Source: Bacteroidales bacterium (GTDB lineage: Bacteria > Bacteroidota > Bacteroidia > Bacteroidales > UBA932). From it: DNA of 9,368 bases. Under the pieces are notes generated by a model. That model searched no databases, was not told the DNA's origin, and worked only from the letters and a program-made list of their open reading frames with translations. Shown piece after piece: positions 1 to 4,609 of this stretch (positions are counted from its first letter, which is position 1; each line of letters begins with the position of its first letter). The position numbers were made by a program, and so were the translations under genes. The stretch spans positions 1 to 9,368 of the forward strand of contig JAILDI010000178.1 of NCBI GenBank assembly GCA_024689525.1. The letters are read 5' to 3'.

Positions 1-32
1 ACATCAACCCCATCGCCCTGCAGATTCTATGA
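1..32 (+). CDS. 3' end of an unidentified upstream gene (partial)
   Basis: The frame beginning at base 3 reads INPIALQIL and then TGA at 30-32. This stop overlaps the ATG of the next gene (29-31) as ATGA, the usual junction of translationally coupled genes, which is the main reason to believe that a gene ends here. Nine residues are too few to name a family. The tail has no visible motif. If real, the upstream gene is in one operon with the DUF1294 gene. Confidence 0.4.
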   Translation, partial: INPIALQIL

Positions 33-301
33 TAAAAGCGATTATATACTACCTCCTCGGCATCAATCTCCTGACCTTCCTGCTCTACGGCATCGACAAA
101 GGGAAGGCCCGGCAGGGCAAATGGCGCATCCCGGAAGCCACGCTCCTGACGCTTGCCGTCCTCGGCGGCAGTGTCGGCGCCCTACTCGGCATGGCCGTCT
201 TCCATCATAAAACCAAGCACAAGAAGTTCGCCATCGGCCTCCCGCTCATTCTCCTGGCCCAAATCACCCTCGCATACTTCATCTATATTAAACTCCTATA
301 A
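29..301 (+). CDS. DUF1294 family small membrane protein
   Basis: The 90-residue protein has hydrophobic segments at about residues 4-20, 38-57 and 69-88. Between the first two lies a basic linker with DKGKARQGKWRIPE (23-36), followed by a GG (46-47) and by HKTKHKKF (60-67). This order (segment, DK.KA..GKWRIPE, GG, HKT.HKKF) is the DUF1294 pattern, and the length is typical of single-domain members. The family is predicted to sit in the inner membrane and its function is not known. The ATG at 29 overlaps the stop of the preceding frame, supporting this start. It heads a plus-strand run with the 311 and 490 genes, with gaps of only 9 and 5 bp, so co-transcription is likely. Confidence 0.9.
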   Translation: MIKAIIYYLLGINLLTFLLYGIDKGKARQGKWRIPEATLLTLAVLGGSVGALLGMAVFHHKTKHKKFAIGLPLILLAQITLAYFIYIKLL

Positions 302-310
302 ATCATCAAT

Positions 311-484
311 ATGGCAAAAGACAGATTTGATATCATTGAGAAAGAAGGCCTCAGCCTTATGACGGATGCCGTCGTCATCGTAGACAAAGAAACCGGCGTG
401 AATTACCTGTTCGTATGCCGTGGCTACGGCGGCGGCCTCACCCCGCTCCTGGACTCTGAAGGCAAGCCCATCATCACCAATTAA
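311..484 (+). CDS. DUF6440-like small protein
   Basis: An ATG at 311 opens a frame of 57 residues ending in TAA at 482-484. The protein starts MAKDRFDIIEKEGLSLM, then has a VDKETGVNYLFV core (residues 24-35) and a GYGGGLTPLLD stretch (38-48). The DKETGVNYLFV...YGGGLTPLLD pattern matches my memory of the DUF6440 family, very small proteins of about 60 residues common in Bacteroidota and Firmicutes. It has no membrane segment or signal peptide and no known function. It starts 9 bp after the DUF1294 stop and ends 5 bp before the next ATG, so it is probably the middle gene of a small operon. It is short enough that automatic callers may miss it. The family name is from memory; the coding call rests on spacing and motif. 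Confidence 0.8.
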   Translation: MAKDRFDIIEKEGLSLMTDAVVIVDKETGVNYLFVCRGYGGGLTPLLDSEGKPIITN

Positions 485-489
485 ACACG

Positions 490-828
490 ATGGAAATCAA
501 CGTTTACTCCCAATACTTTGAGGCAACCGCCACCTTCTCCGGCGTCGAACGCTGGGGAGCCTGGGTCCTGCTGATCTCCGACTCCGACGCCGGAACGATC
601 ACTTACAAGGCCGCGGTCACCTTCTTCCCGCACACCACCCCCGACGACTTCGCCGTCTCGTACGACGCCTACTTCGAAAAAGAACTCTACCGCGCCCCCG
701 GCCGCCGCTCCCGCAAACGCGAAGCCGCCCTCCTGCAAACCCTCCGCGAAGAGATCGACGCCCTCGCCGCCTCCCACGACGCCCTCGTCCACTGGACCCG
801 CCCCCTCACTGACCCCAAAACCGCATAA
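490..828 (+). CDS. Hypothetical protein, unrecognised family
   Basis: A frame of 112 residues starts at ATG 490, 5 bp after the previous stop, and ends 13 bp before the thioesterase gene. I do not recognise a family. The N-terminal half alternates hydrophobic and polar residues (WGAWVLLIS at 22-30, ITYKAAVTFFP at 37-47), suggesting beta strands. A basic patch RRSRKREAALL lies at 72-82, then a likely helix (83-96). There is no signal peptide, membrane span or catalytic motif. Third codon positions are nearly all C or G, as in the neighbours, which supports real coding. A long minus-strand frame over the same bases (481-843) is a shadow of this GC3 bias. It probably belongs to the same transcript as the genes at 29 and 311. 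Confidence 0.75.
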   Translation: MEINVYSQYFEATATFSGVERWGAWVLLISDSDAGTITYKAAVTFFPHTTPDDFAVSYDAYFEKELYRAPGRRSRKREAALLQTLREEIDALAASHDALVHWTRPLTDPKTA

Positions 829-841
829 CCCTAGCGCAATC

Positions 842-1255
842 ATGACCCTGAAAGATTATCTCAACACCGGCGACCGTTTCGCCGCGGCCAGCGGAGCCCG
901 GCTAACAGAAGTGACACCTGGCGCTGCCGTTGCCATTTTGGAAGTGACCCCGGAACACCTCAACGCCGGAGGCGTCTGCCAGGGTGGGGCCATCTTCACC
1001 CTGGCAGACCTGGTGTTCGCGGCGCTGGTGAACCAGCGCGAAAACCTTACCTTCGCCATCAATTCGACCATCTACTATCACGTTTCGGCAAGGGAAGGGG
1101 ACACCCTCCGGGCGGAGGGCCGTCTGTCCTGCGACCATCATCGCATCCCGTCCGCAGAGGTGGAAATCACCAACCAGGACGGCACCCGCATCGCCACCTT
1201 TACCGGCCAGGCCTACGTCGGCCGCAACCCGCTCGCCTTCGACGCCCTCCAGTAA
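842..1255 (+). CDS. PaaI-type hotdog-fold thioesterase
   Basis: The 137-residue protein has the length and order of a PaaI/YbgC-like acyl-CoA thioesterase: a short N-terminal strand region, then N41-AGGVCQGGAIFTLADLVFA (41-60) on the central hotdog helix, a strand with INSTIYYH (73-80), and a GDTLRAEGR strand (86-94). In the family this helix carries the acyl-thioester site, with an Asp or Glu (D56 here) as catalytic base. The usual His of the HGG motif is Gln here (Q47 in CQGG), while N41 and D56 are kept. The product is predicted to be a cytoplasmic homotetramer that hydrolyses an acyl-CoA of unknown identity. It starts 13 bp after the 112-residue gene and is the last plus-strand gene before a convergent junction. 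No strong U-tract terminator is visible in the 127 bp (1256-1382) between the converging genes, only a weak 5-bp AGCGG/CCGCT inverted repeat. Confidence 0.9.
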   Translation: MTLKDYLNTGDRFAAASGARLTEVTPGAAVAILEVTPEHLNAGGVCQGGAIFTLADLVFAALVNQRENLTFAINSTIYYHVSAREGDTLRAEGRLSCDHHRIPSAEVEITNQDGTRIATFTGQAYVGRNPLAFDALQ

Positions 1256-1382
1256 CCCCGCTCCGACCAAGCCGCCGTCTTCACCGTCGGCATGGTCTCC
1301 GCGTCCCTACGAAAAGCGGGCCCGTCGCTACCGCTCCGGACCCACCCTTTCAATAAGGAACAGGTTTTCGTATGTGGTCGTC

Positions 1383-2087
1383 TCATTTGATCGTCACCAC
1401 CGTCGCCCCGAAAGGCCCGACGGTATAGGTACAAGACACGGCAAAGACCTCGTCCAGCTCCTTTCGGAGTGTCTTGGCCAATACGCCGTCGCCGACCCCG
1501 TGCACGAAGGTAATCCTGCGCCCCCTATGCCGCAGATTTTCGTGAAGCACCTGCCTGAAATAGCTCTTCTGGAACTCCAGCGCAGCCCACTCGGGCACGC
1601 CCTCGTTCCCGGGAATCCGCTCCAGATGCAGGTCCACGGTCAGATCACCCGACTGCTCCTGCTCCCGGGCGGCCTGCCCGGACTTCTTCACCTTGGCTGG
1701 AATAGAAGCGTAGAGCTTGCGGTCATTGTCCTCATCGATCGGGATGAACTCCGACCGAACTGCACGAATGACCAGTCCGTCCAGATCCAGTTCGTAGTAG
1801 TCGTCGCCAAAGCCGACGATGGTTGCCGTGTCGTTCGTATCCATCATCCGCACCCGCTGCCCACGAACCAGCCCCTCGTTGCGCGCGTGCTCCTCTGCCT
1901 TGCTCCGGTGTACCACGGTCTTCGGCCACGGCTGGTTGGCCCGACCCGCTGACGCCGAAGCCACCCTGGAAGCCAACCTCATCCCCGACGCACCTTGCTC
2001 GGCGGCTCCAGCCTCCGCTTTGGCCTCCTCAGCCGCCTCCATCTCCTTCTTCACGAAGCGCAGATTCTTCAGATTCGTCAGTTTCAT
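1383..2087 (-). CDS. Smr (MutS2 C-terminal) domain protein
   Basis: The 234-residue protein has an Ala/Glu-rich N-terminal stretch (about 14-50, possibly helical), a small beta-rich segment RGQRVRMMDTNDTATIVGF...YYELDLDG (75-104) like the SH3/KOW-like piece before Smr in MutS2-type proteins, a charged linker with KVKKSGQAAREQEQSG, and an Smr domain at about 149-234. In Smr the DLHL motif (152-155), the HGVGDGVL motif (196-203) and the terminal FGATVV (226-231) are all present; these are the residues associated with nuclease or RNA-binding activity. MutS ATPase domains are absent, so this is a stand-alone Smr protein of the kind common in Bacteroidota, possibly related to DUF2027 proteins. I chose ATG 2085-2087 over an upstream TTG because it overlaps the ElaA stop as ATGA. 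It is the last gene of a three-gene minus-strand operon. Confidence 0.85.
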   Translation of the reverse strand: MKLTNLKNLRFVKKEMEAAEEAKAEAGAAEQGASGMRLASRVASASAGRANQPWPKTVVHRSKAEEHARNEGLVRGQRVRMMDTNDTATIVGFGDDYYELDLDGLVIRAVRSEFIPIDEDNDRKLYASIPAKVKKSGQAAREQEQSGDLTVDLHLERIPGNEGVPEWAALEFQKSYFRQVLHENLRHRGRRITFVHGVGDGVLAKTLRKELDEVFAVSCTYTVGPFGATVVTIK

Positions 2088-2527
2088 AATGTCCAAGTCA
2101 TTTTGATATGGGGAATGCCATCCAGGATGAAGGGCTCCGACGACTGCCGGAAACCTACCTGCTCATAAAAACCTTTCGCGTACTCCTGGGCTTCGATTTC
2201 GATCCGTGTCGCGCCAAAGTGCTCCCGGGCGGCTTCGATTCCAGCCAGCATCATCTGTTTGCCATAGCCCTTGCCCCGCTCTGTCGTAATGACACGTCCG
2301 ACTGAAACCTCCTCCATATGCGTCCCGGCAGGACACACGCGGCATAAAGCCACAATCTTGTCGCCGTCCGTCATCCATAGATGAACGGCAGGCTGGTCGT
2401 CATTGTCCAGGTCCTGATAGACGCAGTCTTGCTCCACGACGAAGACCTCGCTGCGGATGCGCAGCAGTTCATATAGCTCCGCTATGGTCAGTTCGGAGAA
2501 CAGTTTCTTGTGAAGGGCCAGTCCCAT
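2084..2527 (-). CDS. ElaA-type GNAT N-acetyltransferase
   Basis: From ATG 2525-2527 the protein has 147 residues, close to the roughly 150 of ElaA proteins. The N-terminal part has ELYELLRIRSEVFVVEQDCVYQDLDNDD (17-44), the RxxVFVVEQ...YxDLDxxD signature of the ElaA branch of GNAT enzymes. The acetyl-CoA pyrophosphate loop is R84-GKGYGK-90, followed by a helix (QMMLAGIEAA) and EYAKGFYEQVGF (115-126), the usual C-terminal GNAT motif. Substrate unknown. A longer frame to 2599 exists, but its extra 24 residues lie inside the preceding gene and do not resemble the family, so the inner ATG is used. That ATG sits 4 bp after the flavin reductase stop, and its own stop overlaps the Smr start, indicating tight coupling of three minus-strand genes. 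Confidence 0.9.
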   Translation of the reverse strand: MGLALHKKLFSELTIAELYELLRIRSEVFVVEQDCVYQDLDNDDQPAVHLWMTDGDKIVALCRVCPAGTHMEEVSVGRVITTERGKGYGKQMMLAGIEAAREHFGATRIEIEAQEYAKGFYEQVGFRQSSEPFILDGIPHIKMTWTL

Positions 2528-2531
2528 TGGG

Positions 2532-3134
2532 CTATTTCTTCCAGACGTGGACGATCTCTCCGATGTACATATAGTGGATGCCGAGCCCGTTCTGCTCATA
2601 CCACGCCCGCCGTTCCGCCGGCATCAGTTCCGCATCGAACTGCTGGCCATACAGTTTCCTGCATTCGATGGCCAGATCTGCCTCGGCATAGATGGGATTG
2701 CCCAGCTCCGTGAACTCCACGGTCAGCCCGGCACCAGCCACCTTATCCTCGTCTCTGCCTGAAACGCTGCCCAGATAGGACAGCGCCTTGCGCATCGAGG
2801 CAGGGAAGTGCGTCACCGTGAAGCAGTCGTTCTCCTCCATGAACCGGTAGGTGTAACGACTGGTGGACACGAACACCGTGAAGACAGGTCTGCCCCAGAG
2901 TTCCCCGATGGTGCCCCAGGAAATGGTCATCAGGTTCATGTCATCTTTCTTCCCGGCCGACACCACCATCCAGTCCCTGTCAATCATCCGGACAGGATTC
3001 AACTCGATCTCCGTTGGAGCAATCTCCTGCCAGGTCTTCTCCCGGACATCCCCGGCAGTCTCCGCCTGCTTCGTATTATTGGCACAACTCATCATGGTCA
3101 TCGCTGCAAGTAATAGTGTGACAATCTTTTTCAT
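2532..3134 (-). CDS. Flavin reductase-like (FMN-binding split barrel) lipoprotein
   Basis: The 200-residue protein begins MKKIVTLLLAAMTMMSC, a basic start, a hydrophobic stretch and Cys17 in a lipobox-like MMSC, so it is probably a lipoprotein exported and anchored outside the cytoplasm. A short polar linker follows, then a flavin reductase-like domain from about 45: NLMTISWGTIGELWGRPVF (67-85), STSRYTYRFMEENDCFTVTHFP (90-111) and YLGSVSGRDEDKVAGAGL (120-137), ending in an IGEIVHVW strand. These are the FMN-binding segments of the family, which normally acts in the cytoplasm with NAD(P)H. Export would imply a different electron donor or a flavin-binding rather than reductase role. Redox function is family knowledge; location is inferred from the signal. 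It is the first gene of the minus-strand operon, with a TAnnTTTG box about 30 bp upstream. Confidence 0.85.
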   Translation of the reverse strand: MKKIVTLLLAAMTMMSCANNTKQAETAGDVREKTWQEIAPTEIELNPVRMIDRDWMVVSAGKKDDMNLMTISWGTIGELWGRPVFTVFVSTSRYTYRFMEENDCFTVTHFPASMRKALSYLGSVSGRDEDKVAGAGLTVEFTELGNPIYAEADLAIECRKLYGQQFDAELMPAERRAWYEQNGLGIHYMYIGEIVHVWKK

Positions 3135-3163
3135 TAAGAGCTCCTGTTATGATAACTGAGATT

Positions 3164-3171
3164 CAAATATA
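3164..3171 (-). promoter_or_regulatory. Bacteroidota -7 box for the flavin reductase operon
   Basis: On the minus strand the bases read TATATTTG, a perfect TAnnTTTG box, 29 bp before the ATG at 3134. No clear TTTG -33 box is seen at the usual distance. A palindrome (3186-3212) occupies that position and could act as an operator, as the terminator of the broken gene further upstream, or as both. Confidence 0.6.
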
Positions 3172-3185
3172 AGCAATAATTACGG

Positions 3186-3212
3186 AAACCGGCTTTCCAT
3201 TCTTGCCGGTTT
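3186..3212 (-). terminator. Hairpin after the minus-strand gene remnant
   Basis: AAACCGGC (3186-3193) and GCCGGTTT (3205-3212) are perfect 8-bp inverted arms around an 11-base loop. On the minus strand the hairpin starts 7 bases after the TAA of the 3220-3354 frame, where a terminator would be expected, but the tail after it (CCGTAATTATT) is only moderately T-rich. A second nested repeat, GGAAA/TTTCC around CCGGC, overlaps its left arm. Because it lies just upstream of the flavin reductase -7 box, an operator role is also possible. Confidence 0.5.
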
Positions 3213-3219
3213 ACTATAA

Positions 3220-3354
3220 TTAACTCCTCAGACAAGCCAAAGGAATGACGTGGACGCCGTCGGGACGGGTACTGATTGCGTTGATCTGCTGGTTCAGGGC
3301 GGTGAGTTGTTTACGAACCCAGTGTCTACTTTTCTCGCGCGGTACAAATATCAT
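3220..3354 (-). pseudogene. 3' remnant of an unknown minus-strand gene
   Basis: The minus strand has a 44-residue frame from ATG 3352-3354 to TAA 3220-3222, beginning MIFVPREKSRHWVRKQL and ending DGVHVIPLACLRS. Codons are mostly C- or G-ending, as in real genes here. The stop is followed 7 bases later by a hairpin, as expected for a true gene end. A TAG lies directly before the ATG, and the plus-strand DUF4143 homology begins at about 3350, so the gene probably lost its 5' part by recombination at that point. I do not recognise the family. It could instead be a real 44-residue gene, but no promoter is visible and its 5' end overlaps the other remnant. Confidence 0.4.
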
Positions 3355-3694
3355 CTACCAGAAGCTCCTGTCGGACAAACTGGCGGCAAACCTGGGCTAT
3401 GTATATGAGAATATGATTGCACAGATGCTTACAGCTTTAGGAAACAAACTGTTCTATCATACTTTCCCGGACGAAAACAAACACCTCTACGAGATTGATT
3501 TCATCCTCTCACGGGCCCAGAAGATATGTCCCATCGAAGTAAAATCATCTGGATACAAGGCTCATAAATCATTAGATCTGTTCTGCGAGAAGTATTCAGA
3601 CAGAATCCGGGACCGCTACCTCATGTATACCAAAGACCTGAGTAAAGACGGCGCTTTACAGATGGTTCCGGTATATATGGCTCCGTTCTTATAG
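3350..3694 (+). pseudogene. C-terminal fragment of a DUF4143-type ATP-binding protein
   Basis: From IIYQKLLSDKLAANLGYVYENMIAQML onward the frame matches the C-terminal DUF4143 part of the large AAA-type ATP-binding proteins (usually about 400 residues) that are abundant in Bacteroidota. Only about 114 residues remain. They include the PD-(D/E)xK-like site YEIDF (D85 of the open frame that starts at 3245) and PIEVKSSGYK (E98, K100). The AAA domain with its Walker motifs is absent upstream. The open frame extends back to ATG 3245, but those 35 residues lack family resemblance and overlap the minus-strand remnant, so I take 3350 as the edge of homology. No promoter or start fits. It is most likely a relic left by a deletion or integration event. 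Confidence 0.8.
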
Positions 3695-3808
3695 TCGCAA
3701 TCCCTGTTCAAAAATTCCATTGGCCTCTCACCACCCTAAGGGGCCGATGCCGTTTTTGTTCATTTTGTACTATACACGCATTTCCTTTTTTAACTTAAAA
3801 CAAACATT
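3695..3808. other. Noncoding spacer between two gene remnants
   Basis: This 114-bp AT-rich gap ends in a run of T and A just before the ATG at 3809. Short GGCC repeats flank CTAAGG at about 3721-3744, but the pairing is poor. No TAnnTTTG box was found for the integrase remnant. Nothing else is recognisable. Confidence 0.4.
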
Positions 3809-4113
3809 ATGGAAATGCCAGTTAAATTTTCCTTTCACACACGGCCAATCTCAATGGAGAGCGCCGAATCAGAGTCTCTGTCTGTATTTTGGGAGAACGT
3901 TATCTCACCACCGCAGGATTTCATATCGGCCCGGAGCAGTGGATAGGGAACGCGCTGGAGGGTTCTCCGCTCCGTCAATTGAATAACGTCTGGGTTATTC
4001 CCGGAACGCAGAATTCCGATGGGATCGATGCCGATGTTATCAATGCCCGCCTTGGTAAGATTATTGCCCATTTCAGGGAGTATTCGTTGATATGCAGGGC
4101 AAAGCTTCTGTAG
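3809..4113 (+). pseudogene. Frameshifted N-terminal fragment of a tyrosine recombinase
   Basis: The first frame, from ATG 3809, reads MEMPVKFSFHTRP and then loses resemblance and stops at a TAG near 3945. In the next frame the stretch NGERRIRVSV...GERYLTTAGFHIGPEQW (about 3854-3944) continues the Arm-DNA-binding domain found at the N terminus of Bacteroidota tyrosine recombinases. It goes on through DVINARLGKIIAHF, where the core-binding domain should begin, to a TAG at 4111-4113. One frameshift near 3845-3870 explains both frames. The core-binding and catalytic domains (R, K, HxxR, H, Y) are missing altogether. It is therefore a dead integrase relic. Its sequence differs from the intact integrase at 4610, which points to an earlier, different element at the same place. 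Confidence 0.7.
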
Positions 4114-4134
4114 CAGCTGCTAATCCTCAGCGTT

Positions 4135-4178
4135 TTACAAAACAACCTTCGGAAAAAACTCCGAAGGTTGTTTTGTAA
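4135..4178. terminator. Strong bidirectional hairpin terminator
   Basis: Perfect 18-bp inverted arms, TTACAAAACAACCTTCGG (4135-4152) and its complement (4161-4178), flank an AAAAAACT loop. The plus-strand transcript ends its stem in UUGUUUUGUAA, giving a U-rich end; the reverse direction gives nearly the same. It lies 21 bp after the integrase remnant and downstream of a possible minus-strand promoter at 4230-4257. Clear by eye as a structure; termination is inferred. Confidence 0.85.
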
Positions 4179-4224
4179 GTGCCTGGTAGTCAAATGCAGC
4201 ACTGCCGGTAGGACGGAATCCATC
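4135..4224 (-). ncRNA. Possible small minus-strand RNA
   Basis: A minus-strand promoter (boxes at 4230-4237 and 4255-4257) would start transcription near 4223. The RNA would run into the 18-bp terminator hairpin within about 50 nt and end near 4135, giving an RNA of about 90 nt. The frame it overlaps on this strand (ATG at 4223) reads straight through the hairpin and resembles no family, so a protein is unlikely. No known RNA family is recognised. The alternative is that promoter and terminator are leftovers of a deleted gene. Confidence 0.3.
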
Positions 4225-4229
4225 AAGCG

Positions 4230-4257
4230 CAAAGATATGAATATAAATCCATTACAA
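4230..4257 (-). promoter_or_regulatory. Bacteroidota-type promoter, minus strand
   Basis: Read on the minus strand, GTTG (4255-4258) is followed after 17 bases by TATCTTTG (4237-4230), a perfect TAnnTTTG -7 box. It points left, to the terminator at 4135-4178. It is the only place in the scrap-yard region where both boxes of a promoter are visible. Confidence 0.45.
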
Positions 4258-4393
4258 CGATTTCATCATACGATTTGACATATAGCCCGGAAAATATCCT
4301 GATTATGGTCAGAAAATGGATTCACCGCGCCCTGAAAGGCGCATCGCTGACAACGCTGTGAAATGGGGTTAAAAATGCCGAAAGTGAGAAAAA

Positions 4394-4416
4394 AACCCGC
4401 TGATAATCAGCGGGTT
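4394..4416 (-). terminator. Intrinsic terminator on the minus strand with no gene before it
   Basis: AACCCGCTGA (4394-4403) and TCAGCGGGTT (4407-4416) form a perfect 10-bp stem with a 3-base loop. On the minus strand the stem runs directly into a T tract (4387-4395 is AAAAAAA-rich on plus), the classic intrinsic terminator form. No minus-strand gene lies to the right, where the intact integrase is on plus. The missing gene may have been separated by integration; see the neighbouring att candidate. Confidence 0.75.
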
Positions 4417-4419
4417 ACT

Positions 4420-4438
4420 GTGGTGCTGGGAACACCAC
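4420..4438. other. Candidate attachment (att) core of the integrative element
   Basis: GTGGTG (4420-4425) and CACCAC (4433-4438) are inverted around a 7-base centre CTGGGAA, the size of a tyrosine recombinase core site (two inverted arms with a 6-8 bp crossover). On the minus strand the bases read TTCCCAGCACCACA and then the orphan terminator at 4394-4416. That resembles the 3' end of a tRNA (end of the T arm, acceptor stem) followed by its terminator, though no tRNA body is present here. The chromosome/element border is therefore placed here tentatively. Confidence 0.35.
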
Positions 4439-4538
4439 TTTTCAGAAAAGGCTGCGAAAGCATACGAATAGTAAGTAATTGATATTCGGTAAAATAGGAA
4501 AGAATCTTTTCGCAGTTGTTCGCACTCGTTCACAAAAT

Positions 4539-4560
4539 TTAGGAAGGTTTTAGGAAGGTT
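4539..4560 (+). repeat. 11-bp tandem repeat in the integrase promoter
   Basis: TTAGGAAGGTT occurs twice head to tail (4539-4549 and 4550-4560). The pair ends 13 bp before the -7 box of the integrase gene and covers the -33 position, where no canonical TTTG is found. Such a pair could bind an activator, a repressor, or the N-terminal arm domain of the recombinase itself. Confidence 0.7.
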
Positions 4561-4573
4561 TCCAAAAAATGAT

Positions 4574-4581
4574 TATCTTTG
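4574..4581 (+). promoter_or_regulatory. Bacteroidota -7 box of the integrase gene
   Basis: TATCTTTG matches TAnnTTTG exactly and lies 28 bp before the ATG at 4610. The -33 region is replaced by the TTAGGAAGGTT tandem repeat, so the basal promoter may be weak or regulated. Confidence 0.65.
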
Positions 4582-4609
4582 CAGTAGCGAAACATAAAGT
4601 CAAACAATT

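Noticed and set aside
1374..1952. 192-residue plus-strand frame opposite the Smr gene
   Set aside because: No family resemblance; the minus strand carries a complete Smr domain with DLHL and HGVG motifs.
3975..4232. 85-residue minus-strand frame starting near the minus promoter
   Set aside because: It reads straight through the 18-bp terminator hairpin and the integrase relic and resembles nothing. The promoter more likely serves a short RNA or a lost gene.
4327..4342. GCGCC/GGCGC hairpin
   Set aside because: Only 5 bp with a 6-base loop and no T tract; common by chance in this composition.
4380..4510. A full tRNA gene next to the minus-strand terminator
   Set aside because: No D arm, anticodon arm or 5' acceptor strand can be found to the right of 4440; only a 3'-end-like stretch is present, so it is reported as a possible att core and not a tRNA.
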